A stretch of 64,000 nt of DNA from assembly GCF_003217495.1 (NCBI RefSeq), contig NZ_QJSW01000004.1, positions 62,001 to 126,000 of the forward strand. The letters run 5' to 3'. Numbering within the stretch: the first letter of the stretch is position 1; the number at the start of each line of letters is the position of its first letter. A program made the translations under genes and the position numbers. Shown here piece by piece: positions 53,726-62,549 of the stretch. Origin of the DNA: Paenibacillus barcinonensis. GTDB taxonomy: Bacteria > Bacillota > Bacilli > Paenibacillales > Paenibacillaceae. The notes beneath the pieces were generated by a model. That model was not told the DNA's origin. It saw only the letters and a list, made by a program, of their open reading frames with translations, and did no database searches.

Positions 53726-54117
53726 CAGGGCGAGCAGGCCTTATAAAAAAGTAATTCGCAGCGATCACATTATTCTCGACAGTAACTTTACATAGGTTCA
53801 CTAACTTTACCCCAGCTTAGTAATACTACATAGAACGAGTAACACTCTATATAGCTTAGTAGCGATTCTTTTTGGAATGGGAGCATAGAAGGCGACCTGC
53901 ACCTTGGGGTGTACAAATTGTCTTCTTCATCACGTAATTTTACAATGGAGCAGTATGCAAAATAAATAAAAAAACAAACCAGTAAAACATAAGCTTCCTC
54001 CTATCAGGAAAGGACATGTGTAACAATTATCCAATGATTGTGATTTAATTCACTATTATTGCAAGCGGATTCAGTTACAATGAAAATAGTAACTCAGGTT
54101 GTAGGAGGCTGATTCAG
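53726..54117. other. AT-rich intergenic region without recognised features
   Basis: About 390 bp between the repeat block and the alcohol dehydrogenase. It holds several loose TAGTAAT/AACTTTA-like stretches and presumably the dehydrogenase promoter, but no convincing gene, tRNA or riboswitch. Confidence 0.5.
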
Positions 54118-55269
54118 ATGGCAACACATGCATATTATGTCCCACCCGTGAATTTAATGGGAATAGGCTGTTTGCAGGATGCAGCTCCATTGATTGAACA
54201 GATGGTTATACGTAAGGCGCTGGTTGTTACGGATCATACATTGGTCATATCAGGTGTTGCTGAGCGTGTATTGTCTATGTTGCGAACGGCAGGGGTAGAC
54301 TATGTCGTATATGATGAGGTACAGCCCAATCCAACATGTCATCAGGTGCATGAAGGATTACAAGTTTTCCAGAAACATGGCTGTGACGCCATTGTATCCA
54401 TAGGCGGGGGCTCACCTCAGGATGCGGCTAAAGCGATAGGCATCGTTGCTGCGAATGGTGGGCACATCCGTGAATATGAAGGATTGCATCAATCGAAATA
54501 TAAATCTGTACCGCTTGTAGCTGTGAACACAACAGCAGGCACCTCAAGCGAGGTAACGATGAACTATGTCATAACAGATGAGGAGAGAAAAGTGAAAATG
54601 GTGATGGTGGATAGGAACTGCCTTGTTGATCTGTCGGTAAATGATCCCGAGCTTATGCTGAATAAACCTGCCAGTCTGACCGCAGCAACCGGGATGGATG
54701 CGTTAACCCATGCGGTAGAAGCGATGGTAACCCCTGGTGGTTTTACGGTTACTAGTGCAACAGCTGCGGCGGCGGTGAAGTTAATCTTTGAATATTTGCC
54801 ACGCGCGGTGAAGGATGGTACGGATCTGGAAGCCAGGGAGTATATGACCTATGCGTGTTTCCTTGGAGGTATTGCTTTTAACAATGCGGGCTTGGGTTAC
54901 GTTCATGCTATGGCGCATCAATTAGGCGGTGTATACGATCTGCCACATGGTGTATGCAATGCGATGTTGCTGCCTTATGTAGAAGAGTTGAACGCGAAGC
55001 ATGTGCCGGACAAATTCCGTCATATTGCCAAGGCGATTGGTATGGATGTGAAGGAACGTACGGATGAGGAATGCGCCGACTATGTAATTACAGCGATTCG
55101 TGAGCTGGCGAGGGAAGTAGGTATTCCTGAAAAATTGTCTGAACTCGGCGTATATAACCCCGATGTGGAGTTGCTGGCGAGCAATGCGATGAAGGATGCT
55201 TGCGCACCAGGCAATCCGTATCAGCCATCCAAGGATGAAGTTATGGACCTGTTCCGCAAAATAATCTGA
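54118..55269 (+). CDS. iron-containing alcohol dehydrogenase
   Basis: A 383-residue group III (Fe-dependent) alcohol dehydrogenase. The NAD-binding part has SIGGGSPQDAAKAIG and NTTAGTSSEVT; the metal-binding region is TGMDALTHAVEAM followed by HAMAHQLGGVYDLPHGVCNAMLLPYV. The length is typical. It most likely oxidises or reduces short-chain alcohols and aldehydes, possibly methanol-type substrates since close relatives in bacilli do so. The start ATG 54118 follows GTAGGAGG. A terminator follows. Confidence 0.93.
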   Translation: MATHAYYVPPVNLMGIGCLQDAAPLIEQMVIRKALVVTDHTLVISGVAERVLSMLRTAGVDYVVYDEVQPNPTCHQVHEGLQVFQKHGCDAIVSIGGGSPQDAAKAIGIVAANGGHIREYEGLHQSKYKSVPLVAVNTTAGTSSEVTMNYVITDEERKVKMVMVDRNCLVDLSVNDPELMLNKPASLTAATGMDALTHAVEAMVTPGGFTVTSATAAAAVKLIFEYLPRAVKDGTDLEAREYMTYACFLGGIAFNNAGLGYVHAMAHQLGGVYDLPHGVCNAMLLPYVEELNAKHVPDKFRHIAKAIGMDVKERTDEECADYVITAIRELAREVGIPEKLSELGVYNPDVELLASNAMKDACAPGNPYQPSKDEVMDLFRKII

Positions 55270-55308
55270 TCCTGCTGTTAATATGTTATTTGAATTGTGC
55301 AGTCATGG

Positions 55309-55335
55309 AAGCCGCCAACCTTGGCGGCTTTTTTT
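55309..55335 (+). terminator. rho-independent terminator
   Basis: AAGCCGCCAA and TTGGCGGCTT are perfect arms around CC, then T6 or more. Confidence 0.92.
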
Positions 55336-55473
55336 GCTCTTTTTGCTCTGCTGCTGCGATGTATTGCGATAGCTACACTCGAAGTGAGTACCGTAAGATA
55401 AAAAAGTTAACGTGAACAGCATTCCATATTATGATAGAGTTTCAAGAGAAATCATTGTGTGATGGAGGCTGTT

Positions 55474-56808
55474 ATGAAGCAGGATATGTTACATGTAAAA
55501 GCACCAGGCAATTGGATGAATGATCCGAACGGCTTTATTTTTTATCGTGGCGAATACCACTTGTTCTATCAATATTTTCCGTATGGTGTGCAGTGGGGCA
55601 CGATGCATTGGGGGCATGCGACCAGTACAGATCTGGTAAAATGGACACACCATCCTGTCGCTTTGTTTCCAAGCAAAGCGTACGATCAGAACGGCTGCTT
55701 CTCAGGCACAGCGCTGGAGGTGCAGGAGAAGTTGGTTTTATTTTATACAGCTGTCAGGTATGAAGTCATCAATGAAGAGAACGTTCATGTGATTGTGGAG
55801 GATCAGTTCGAGTCCAGTCAGGCATTGATGATCTCGGAGGACGGGTACACGTTTGACAATCTTGCTTCAAAGCAGCAGATTATCCCGCCCATAACGGACG
55901 CTGCATTAGGGGATCGCACACATACGCGTGACCCCAAAGTCTGGAGTTATCGGGATCAGTATTACATGATTATAGGCACGAAGACAGCGGATAAGCAGGG
56001 GAAATTGCTGTTTTACAATAGTATGGACCTGTTAAACTGGTCGATCGTTAACACCTACACCAAGTCAGGGTTGGGCCACATGTGGGAATGCCCGGATATT
56101 TTCAGCTTGACGGATCGGACAAGTGGGGAGCAGGAGCATGTGCTGCTGATGTCTCCAGAAGGAATTCAACCGGGGATGTTATATCCTAGTCATGCGATGT
56201 GCAGTCTGGTTTCCTTTCAGGAGGAAAGCTGTGAGATCGTTATTCCCGACAAGCTTCACTTGGTAGATTACGGTCAGGACCTGTATGCCCCGCAGACGAA
56301 TCTGGATGAGGCAGGACGCCGAGTCATGGTAGCCTGGATGAGAATGCCGAAACCTGTGGAGAAAGCCGGAGAGAGGCCGTGGATTGGTATGATGGCATTA
56401 CCGCGTGTGATCGAGGTAGAGCAGGAGCATATTTACTTCCGTGTGCATCCTGAGGTACAGCAGTATTTCACAAATAATATATCATTGGAGCAGCTTGATT
56501 ATGCTGAGCCGTTTCATCTGCAAACTACGCTGCATGAGCATCATGTTCTGGATATTGGCGGTTATCGCATATGGCTGGAAGGTGGCAGCCTGCATACGGA
56601 TCGTACGGACGTATTTCAGGGTCTGGAGCAGTACAATCTCCACTTTCAAACACCAGAATGGCATGGGGAGTGGCAGCTTGATATTTTTGTGGAGCCCAAT
56701 TTGATTGAGATTTTTGTGAATCAGGGGCAGTATGTGCTGAGCAATGTTGTATATGATCTCAAGGCATACGTAAGCTATGAGGGTGAATTGAAATGTAAGA
56801 TAGGTTAG
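55474..56808 (+). CDS. glycoside hydrolase family 32 (beta-fructosidase/sucrase type)
   Basis: A 444-residue cytoplasmic GH32 enzyme. The nucleophile lies in WMNDPNG, the transition-state stabiliser in TRDPKVW and the acid/base in WECPDIF; FSGTAL is also present. Such enzymes hydrolyse sucrose, sucrose 6-phosphate or fructans. It ends with a beta-sandwich domain (from about 350). ATG 55474 is chosen, five bases after ATGGAGG; in-frame starts 5 codons earlier have none. No PTS transporter or regulator is adjacent, so the substrate is uncertain. Confidence 0.9.
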   Translation: MKQDMLHVKAPGNWMNDPNGFIFYRGEYHLFYQYFPYGVQWGTMHWGHATSTDLVKWTHHPVALFPSKAYDQNGCFSGTALEVQEKLVLFYTAVRYEVINEENVHVIVEDQFESSQALMISEDGYTFDNLASKQQIIPPITDAALGDRTHTRDPKVWSYRDQYYMIIGTKTADKQGKLLFYNSMDLLNWSIVNTYTKSGLGHMWECPDIFSLTDRTSGEQEHVLLMSPEGIQPGMLYPSHAMCSLVSFQEESCEIVIPDKLHLVDYGQDLYAPQTNLDEAGRRVMVAWMRMPKPVEKAGERPWIGMMALPRVIEVEQEHIYFRVHPEVQQYFTNNISLEQLDYAEPFHLQTTLHEHHVLDIGGYRIWLEGGSLHTDRTDVFQGLEQYNLHFQTPEWHGEWQLDIFVEPNLIEIFVNQGQYVLSNVVYDLKAYVSYEGELKCKIG

Positions 56809-56814
56809 GTATCG

Positions 56815-56837
56815 AGCCGGAGAAATCCGGCTTTTTT
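56815..56837 (+). terminator. rho-independent terminator before the recombinase
   Basis: AGCCGG and CCGGCT around AGAAAT, then T6. It separates GH32 from the cassette. Confidence 0.85.
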
Positions 56838-56873
56838 GATGTGTACTTTTAATGAAGTCTGGCTGTGGACATC

Positions 56874-56901
56874 TTCACAAATCAGATGTAATGCGTAATA
56901 A
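56874..56901 (+). promoter_or_regulatory. possible promoter of the recombinase gene
   Basis: TTCACA (56874-56879), 16 bases, TAATAA (56896-56901), about 48 bp upstream of ATG 56949. Confidence 0.35.
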
Positions 56902-56948
56902 TGTAGGTCGGACTATTGGCAGCATATGACATGACATCAGGAGGTCAC

Positions 56949-57887
56949 ATGAAACTCAGTACAAACGATCTAAGCCGTTATCTAAGGCAGTACGAGATCT
57001 ATTTGAGCGTGGAGCGCAACCTATCCCATAAATCCATTAAAGCCTATTTCTCTGATCTCGGCATACTAGTAAAGTGGCTGGATTCCAACGATATAATCGA
57101 AGTGACCCGAGAAAATTTGCGCATGTACCTTGAACAATTAACGAGTGAACAGACGCTGAAAGACTCTACGATTAAGAGGAAATACATATGTTTCAAAGCG
57201 TTTTTCAATTATCTCGTCCAGAACGGAGATCTCGTGGAGTCGCCTATATATGGTTACGGAAAGAAGTTCAAGACGGCAAGGCGTATTCCAAAGACACTTT
57301 CCGTCAATGAAATTGAAAAATTATTAAATGCTCCGCAAGAGGATATGAAACAATTACGCACTATTTTTCGAAAAAGAATAAACCTGCGAAACAGCGCGAT
57401 CATTGAACTGTTATATGTTATAGGAATCAGAATCGGTGAGTTGGTCAATATTGATCTGGAACATATCGATCTTGAAGAGAGGACGGTATTGATCTTTGGA
57501 AAAGGCCGTAAAGAAAGACTATTGTATATTTCAAGTGAAGAGGTTATTCAAAAAATTAAGAGCTGGCTTGAAGCTCGTGAGCATTTCCAGCCTCAGAGCA
57601 GCGCTCTTTTTCTGAATAAATACGGTCATAGACTCTCCATTTATTCCATCGAAGACATTTTTTCGAAATATAGAGACATATCTAAAGTAAGTAAAAATTC
57701 AACTCCCCATTATCTTCGTCATAGCTTTGCGACACATCTGTTGAACAACGGTGCAGACCTCCGATCGGTGCAGGAGATTCTGGGACACACGAATGTGAGT
57801 ACAACACAAATCTATACAGAGGTTTCGGTGGAGCGGAAGAAGGACGTACTATCGAGATTTAACCCACGAAATAACTTGAAGGTGTAG
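56949..57887 (+). CDS. Xer-type tyrosine recombinase (putative invertase)
   Basis: A 312-residue site-specific recombinase. The N-terminal SAM-like core-binding domain (about 8-100) is followed by the catalytic domain with a full set of residues: R161 (GIRIGELVNID), K185 (FGKGRKER), H254 and R257 (HYLRHSF), H280 (LGHTNVSTTQIY) and nucleophile Y289. ATG 56949 follows AGGAGGTCAC. Size and layout match XerC/D and the recombinases that run bacterial phase-variation switches. Three bases after its stop lies a 37-bp site of tyrosine-recombinase architecture, repeated in inverted orientation at 60576-60612. It most likely inverts the segment between them. No phage genes surround it. Confidence 0.92.
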   Translation: MKLSTNDLSRYLRQYEIYLSVERNLSHKSIKAYFSDLGILVKWLDSNDIIEVTRENLRMYLEQLTSEQTLKDSTIKRKYICFKAFFNYLVQNGDLVESPIYGYGKKFKTARRIPKTLSVNEIEKLLNAPQEDMKQLRTIFRKRINLRNSAIIELLYVIGIRIGELVNIDLEHIDLEERTVLIFGKGRKERLLYISSEEVIQKIKSWLEAREHFQPQSSALFLNKYGHRLSIYSIEDIFSKYRDISKVSKNSTPHYLRHSFATHLLNNGADLRSVQEILGHTNVSTTQIYTEVSVERKKDVLSRFNPRNNLKV

Positions 57888-57890
57888 CGA

Positions 57891-57927
57891 AAAACCTCCT
57901 AATAACTATAAATTATTTGGAGGTTTT
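57891..57927 (+). repeat. left inverted recombination site (15-bp arms, 7-bp spacer) with embedded ribosome site
   Basis: AAAACCTCCTAATAA (57891-57905), spacer CTATAAA (57906-57912), TTATTTGGAGGTTTT (57913-57927). The arms are inverted repeats with 14 of 15 matches. Bases 57899-57925 recur perfectly, reverse-complemented, at 60578-60604. The right arm includes the GGAGG ribosome site of the next gene, and the left arm contains CCTCC, so a read-through mRNA could fold and hide that ribosome site. Confidence 0.85.
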
Positions 57928-57930
57928 GTG

Positions 57931-59151
57931 GTGAGAGTACCGATATATCATGATACTAACATAGAGTCACTTTTACATAAATTGAACACGGATACTTGTT
58001 TTTTATCTGATTGGAATAAGGAAAACGATAATTTAAATTTCCCTCCAGAAATTATACAAAATGCTGTGGCTAAGAATGTTTCAAGCCATCAAAATAACTA
58101 CTATTTCATGGATGAAATGCTCGAAACTAAACAATGGTTGGCTAAAGAAGTTTTTGAAATTGATAAAATTAAAAAAAGAAATTTCAGTTTCGCAATTTCA
58201 TCAAACGGCACTTCAACATCATACTTACTACTCAATCTATTTAGAATAAAAAAGAAATTAAAAGTGCTTTTTATTGCACCTATTTATTTCACATATATCA
58301 AGGTGTTAACTGATTTAAAGGCTGAAACCTACTATGTTGAAGGAATGAAAGAAGGGAAACTTCATATTGATTTTGAAGAACTTGAAAGAAGTATTGTTAA
58401 AAACGAGGTTAACTTATTAATAATGAATGACCCTTTATTTGGAAGTGGAGTGAAAATAACAAAGGATATCTATCAAAAAATTGTGAATATATGTAAGAAT
58501 CACGAGATAATATTGTATATAGATTTTATGTACGGTGGCATGGACTGGGACATAGACACTTTAAATATTGTTAATTACGACATACTGAATTTATTTAATA
58601 TTTATTCAAATATCATCGTTACTGAGTCTATTTCCAAAAGATTATTTTTGAATGGCATAAAAAACTGTATTGTGTACGGGAATGAAGAGAACATTGATTT
58701 TTTTGAAAAAGCCTCAGTACATACTTTAGGATCACTTGTGTACTCACAGTTAACATTACTAACACAACTTTATGATAGAAAAAATAGAGCATACGTTCTT
58801 AATACAATTAAAGAGAATATTTCCTATGCCAAAAAAAACTTTGAGCTAATTCAAACCATGTTGATTTGTAGTGATTATATTTTGAGCGATTGCTCGAGTG
58901 GGTATTTTTGTTTAATGGGAATTCCATTTAACAAATTAAATTCAAACAATAATCTGGATATCGCCAGAACATTAATCGAGCAGATTAATGTTCTAACCAT
59001 ACCACACGATCGTTATCTTCTGAAGAGCACGAGCCACTACTATTTTAGAATTAATCTCTCAATGGAACAATCTAGACTAATACCCGCAATAAAAAAAATA
59101 GTAGAACTACTTTCTCTAGAAGATATTAGACATTTATGTCTACACGACTAA
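57931..59151 (+). CDS. PLP-dependent aminotransferase-fold protein of the cassette
   Basis: A 406-residue fold-type I PLP enzyme, class I/II aminotransferase-like. Visible: SSNGTSTSYLL (cofactor phosphate loop), N166 in MNDPLFGSG, D198 in LYIDFMYGG (pyridine N), K236 in TESISKRLFLNG (Schiff base) and the carboxylate-binding arginine in HYYFRINLS. It is therefore probably active, but close relatives are not evident to me; base composition is strongly AT-rich. GTG 57931 is 7 bases after GGAGG; GTG 57928 is also possible. It begins 43 bp after the recombinase stop and should be co-transcribed with it. Substrate and role unknown. Confidence 0.8.
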   Translation: MRVPIYHDTNIESLLHKLNTDTCFLSDWNKENDNLNFPPEIIQNAVAKNVSSHQNNYYFMDEMLETKQWLAKEVFEIDKIKKRNFSFAISSNGTSTSYLLLNLFRIKKKLKVLFIAPIYFTYIKVLTDLKAETYYVEGMKEGKLHIDFEELERSIVKNEVNLLIMNDPLFGSGVKITKDIYQKIVNICKNHEIILYIDFMYGGMDWDIDTLNIVNYDILNLFNIYSNIIVTESISKRLFLNGIKNCIVYGNEENIDFFEKASVHTLGSLVYSQLTLLTQLYDRKNRAYVLNTIKENISYAKKNFELIQTMLICSDYILSDCSSGYFCLMGIPFNKLNSNNNLDIARTLIEQINVLTIPHDRYLLKSTSHYYFRINLSMEQSRLIPAIKKIVELLSLEDIRHLCLHD

Positions 59152-60574
59152 CAATTTTTTTGAAAGCTTCACTAGCTGTCAGTGTATCTAGTTTCTGGTT
59201 GGTGAGCCCCGCTTTCGAGAATAGATCTGAGCTTAATTGAAGTGTTTCAATGACAGTAGAAATGTTTTCAGTGTTTACCGTAACATTATCAAGTAGCAAC
59301 TCTGCTTTCTTCAACAAACGATTTTTTAATACAAAATTAAAATAAATATTCGAATAATCATTAAATAATTTAGGTAGCATCAACCCTACTGTACTTGCTA
59401 CTACAAAGGTTAAGATCCAAGACCCTTTTTCTTTTAAAATTAAGTTATATTTTTTAGGGAAGCCGAGCTTTGAATGAAGTTCATCAAGCATGTTACTAGT
59501 TATCTCAAACGCTTCTTGATATTCGTCCGTTTTGCATGTGAAAGTCAAGAATAACGTGCTATTAGCTGAACTTTCAATAAATGAATAATCGTATTGGAAA
59601 TTAGTTATTATCATCTCAATTTTCTTATGCAAGGACATGTACACTAATTGTTCATCAAACGGAAAAATAGACCAATCGAACTGGTCTAACCTTTTTAAAA
59701 TTTCACAAATAAACTTATATGGTAACTGATTATTAAGAGTGTAAAATGAAATCATATCCAGTATATATGTTATTTGTAATTTTCGCGTTGAATTATTTAT
59801 TTTTGAAAGTTCAATCAATGCATGACTGAAATGGTCGGGTATTTCATCAAATTTTTTAAATAAGAAGATGTTCGCATTTATAAACTCGTAAAATCGTTGA
59901 TGAGATAATAAAGAAATAATATATTCAGAAAAGTTTTCAATATTCATTTTCACTGAATTGCCCCTATACAGTACATCAAGTCCTGAGATATCTGTTTCAT
60001 GAAACAAATATCCAAAAATATAACTGATGCCAAAACTAACATTTTCCAACTTACAAAAACTAAAGCTATAATTTTCGGCATGCATAGTTGCCATGTTAGA
60101 TTCGCTAATATGACAATGGTTGAAATCCATTTTTTCAGTAGTAGATCTTTCAAATTGACATTTATGTAAAGTACAGTTGATGAATTTACAATTTTTCATA
60201 TTCACCAAAAACTGTTCATTCTCGAAATTACAATTTTCAAAGGTGCATTCTTGAATTGATGTATTAGCATAATCATTTAAACTAAATTCACAATTGTTAA
60301 AATAACAATTTTTTATCTCGGAAGCTGCTATATTAACTTCTTTGAATAAACAGCTGTCAAAGACAGCTGAAATAAAATCAGCTCGATCGAAATTATTTTT
60401 ATAGAACTGCACTTCGACAAATTTAGATCCTCTAAAATCACTTCTGAAAAACGAGATCTGAGGTAGCTCGTCAATAAAATTAAGCTTCTCAAACACTGTA
60501 TATGTCAGGTCTTCCTTTTCACGAGTCAAGCTCTGATTATCAATGAATTTTCTGAATTTTGTTATCTCACTCAT
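59126..60574 (-). CDS. pentapeptide-repeat membrane protein of the cassette
   Basis: A 482-residue protein. Residues about 45-190 consist of pentapeptide repeats with F, L or C at the central positions (FRGSKFVEVQFYKNNFDRAD, FENCNFENEQ, KNCKFINCTLHKCQFE), forming a quadrilateral beta-helix. A helical middle domain follows, then one transmembrane helix (about 385-404, GSWILTFVVASTVGLMLPKL) and a 78-residue helical tail. ATG 60574 is 5 bases after GGAGG inside the right repeat; the in-frame ATG at 60619 lacks a ribosome site and lies within the repeat. It is AT-rich, convergent with the aminotransferase gene, and shares no recognisable function with it. Confidence 0.8.
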   Translation of the reverse strand: MSEITKFRKFIDNQSLTREKEDLTYTVFEKLNFIDELPQISFFRSDFRGSKFVEVQFYKNNFDRADFISAVFDSCLFKEVNIAASEIKNCYFNNCEFSLNDYANTSIQECTFENCNFENEQFLVNMKNCKFINCTLHKCQFERSTTEKMDFNHCHISESNMATMHAENYSFSFCKLENVSFGISYIFGYLFHETDISGLDVLYRGNSVKMNIENFSEYIISLLSHQRFYEFINANIFLFKKFDEIPDHFSHALIELSKINNSTRKLQITYILDMISFYTLNNQLPYKFICEILKRLDQFDWSIFPFDEQLVYMSLHKKIEMIITNFQYDYSFIESSANSTLFLTFTCKTDEYQEAFEITSNMLDELHSKLGFPKKYNLILKEKGSWILTFVVASTVGLMLPKLFNDYSNIYFNFVLKNRLLKKAELLLDNVTVNTENISTVIETLQLSSDLFSKAGLTNQKLDTLTASEAFKKIVSRVDINV

Positions 60575-60575
60575 A

Positions 60576-60612
60576 AGAACCTCCAAATAATTTATAGTTA
60601 TTAGTATGTAAT
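60576..60612 (-). repeat. right inverted recombination site
   Basis: Read on the minus strand: outer arm ATTACATACTAATAA, spacer CTATAAA, inner arm TTATTTGGAGGTTCT. Bases 60578-60604 are the perfect 27-bp inverted copy of 57899-57925. The spacer is asymmetric and in opposite orientation at the two sites, as needed for inversion. The outer arm matches the left outer arm at 11 of 15 positions and lacks CCTCC, so the ribosome site is not hidden here. Confidence 0.85.
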
Positions 60613-60667
60613 CTCTCACAATCAGCTCGAACTAATTATTTCATAGTTCTCTATATCATTCGACACA

Positions 60668-60696
60668 TTTATATATATTCCTCTAAAAATTTACAA
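60668..60696 (-). promoter_or_regulatory. sigma-A type promoter reading into the cassette from the right
   Basis: On the minus strand TTGTAA (60691-60696), 17 bases, TATAAA (60668-60673). It lies outside the inverted repeat, about 95 bp upstream of the start codon at 60574, so it would drive whichever gene occupies the right end. Confidence 0.6.
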
Positions 60697-61230
60697 GTGA
60701 ATTGCCATTTTATGATTCATAAGACCCGATTTTTTGGTTTTGGTAGGATAATGGGCTCATATTTAATGTTTTTTCCAGAATATTACCAAAAGGATTTTAA
60801 TTCATGTTTAGCGAATACATTAAAATAACAGTGGTCAGGAAGGAAAGCGCAGAAAATGCTTGTTCTCAAGCATGGAAAGCAGTATTTTTTTCTAAAGCCG
60901 CAGTTACCGCAAGTTTCCTCGATTACATTCCTGTTTAATGGGTATTAGGACAATTTTTGATACCTGTCTTTGCAACACCTTCAACACCATTAACATGATC
61001 CGCAGTACAAAGACCATCAAACATCTTCACCCTGAATCAAGCATTACAACACCAGCACTAACTTTACCAACATCAACATCTTCATGATCTCGGACAAAGA
61101 CTTCCCGTTACATAGGAGCGATGTCTTGTTTCGTCACACATCTGATCGGTACAGCACGCTCCTGATCATGACAGTCGTGTGTATTACAACTGAATATTAC
61201 GATTATAGGCTCTGAAATGAATCAGAATGA
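60697..61230. other. intergenic region before glgC
   Basis: About 530 bp with no convincing gene on either strand. A stretch at about 60970-61090 is C/A-rich and almost free of G on the plus strand, with short runs that look like decayed coding sequence (reading NFTNINIFMISDKDF in one frame). The glgC promoter must lie here but was not identified. Confidence 0.4.
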
Positions 61231-61251
61231 ATGCATGTGGAGGAGGCTGTA

Positions 61252-62418
61252 ATGATGGCAAAAAAAGAGGTTGTCGCAATGCTTCTGGCTGGAGGGCAGG
61301 GCAAACGGTTGAAAGGGTTGACGAAATCACTCGCGAAACCCGCGGTTTATTTTGGAGGAACGTATCGTATTATTGATTTCCCACTCAGTAATTGCTCCAA
61401 TTCGGGAATTGACACGGTGGGGGTTCTGACGCAATATGAACCACTCGTGCTGCATTCCTATATCGGTATTGGCAGTGACTGGGACCTGGACCGCAAAAAT
61501 GGTGGGGTCTTCGTGTTGCCTCCCCATGAACGCGAAGATGGAAGCAACTGGTACCGGGGCACGGCGGATGCGATTTACCGTAACCTGAACTTTATTGAAC
61601 AATTCGATCCCGAACATGTGCTGATTCTATCCGGCGATCATATTTATAAGATGGACTACGATAAGATGCTCCAGTATCACAAGGAAAAAAATGCCGACTG
61701 CACCATTTCAGTCATTGATGTACCGCTGGAGGAAGCAAGCCGCTTTGGCATTTTGAATACCAATGAAGACTACAGCATATATGAATTCGAGGAAAAACCT
61801 TCTCAGCCCCGAAGCACACTTGCTTCCATGGGCATCTATCTCTTCAAATGGGATGTGCTGAAACGATTCCTGATCCAGGATGAACAACAGCCGTCCACCT
61901 CCTATGATTTTGGTAAAGACATCATTCCTTTGCTGCTTGAAAATGACAAATCCTTATACGCCTATCCGTTTGAAGGCTACTGGAAAGACGTGGGAACGAT
62001 TCGCAGTCTGTGGGAGTCCAATATGGACCTGCTGGATGAGGAGACGCCGCTGAATCTGAATGATCCGAACTGGCGTATTTTCACCCGGAATCCAAATCAG
62101 CCTGCTCAATATATATCACCTGCTGCCAAGGTGCGTAACTGCATCATCAGTGAGGGCAGTATCGTGCACGGAGAGGTGAAGCACTCTGTCCTGTTCTATG
62201 GCACCGAGGTGGGCGAGTATAGCGCCGTTATTGATTCAGTGGTTATGCCGAGGGTTCGCATTGGTCGGAACGTATCCATCCACAGAGCGATTATTTCCGA
62301 AGGGCTGGTGATACCAGATGGTACCCGGATTGCACCGGCACCTGGAGACGAGAGTGATATTCTGCTGGTGGATCAGGAGGAGCTGGAGCGTCAGCTGCGC
62401 CAAGGCATTACACCCTGA
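61252..62418 (+). CDS. glgC: glucose-1-phosphate adenylyltransferase, catalytic subunit
   Basis: A 388-residue ADP-glucose pyrophosphorylase, making ADP-glucose for glycogen synthesis. The nucleotidyltransferase signature [27 protein letters not shown] is complete with the catalytic Lys/Arg set, plus [26 protein letters not shown] and [10 protein letters not shown]; the C-terminal left-handed beta helix is present ([28 protein letters not shown]). ATG 61252 or 61255 follows GGAGGAGG. glgD follows after a gap holding a long hairpin. glgB is not upstream. Confidence 0.95.
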   Translation: MMAKKEVVAMLLAGGQGKRLKGLTKSLAKPAVYFGGTYRIIDFPLSNCSNSGIDTVGVLTQYEPLVLHSYIGIGSDWDLDRKNGGVFVLPPHEREDGSNWYRGTADAIYRNLNFIEQFDPEHVLILSGDHIYKMDYDKMLQYHKEKNADCTISVIDVPLEEASRFGILNTNEDYSIYEFEEKPSQPRSTLASMGIYLFKWDVLKRFLIQDEQQPSTSYDFGKDIIPLLLENDKSLYAYPFEGYWKDVGTIRSLWESNMDLLDEETPLNLNDPNWRIFTRNPNQPAQYISPAAKVRNCIISEGSIVHGEVKHSVLFYGTEVGEYSAVIDSVVMPRVRIGRNVSIHRAIISEGLVIPDGTRIAPAPGDESDILLVDQEELERQLRQGITP

Positions 62419-62442
62419 TCCATTGACGAGACCGTGAATGAA

Positions 62443-62508
62443 TTCTTGTAACCCATGATGCAAACACACTGAGCCTTTGGCAGCTTCCATCATGGGTGAA
62501 TACAAGAA
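62443..62508 (+). terminator. long interrupted hairpin between glgC and glgD
   Basis: TTCTTGTA and TACAAGAA form an outer helix, CCCATGATG and CATCATGGG an inner helix, with small internal loops and a 27-base apical loop. No T run follows, so it is more likely an mRNA stability or attenuation element than a terminator. Confidence 0.6.
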
Positions 62509-62549
62509 GCTGTTTATACCATTTTGTTTCAAAAAGGACGGTGCGCGCG

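Larger units (their letters stand above)
57891..60612. mobile_element. putative invertible two-gene cassette
   Basis: The segment is bounded by two inverted recombination-site-like sequences and contains two convergent AT-rich genes, an aminotransferase-fold protein (+) and a pentapeptide-repeat membrane protein (-), whose ends overlap by 26 bp. Each gene starts within a few bases of its boundary site. Outside lie a recombinase gene with its promoter (left) and a good minus-strand promoter (right). The cassette is much more AT-rich than the flanking genes, which indicates acquisition by transfer. Inversion is inferred and was not observed. Confidence 0.65.

Noticed and set aside
56949..57887. 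Recombinase as a prophage or integrative-element integrase
   Set aside because: No tRNA target, excisionase, structural or conjugation genes nearby, and the sites are inverted, which favours a local invertase over an integrase.
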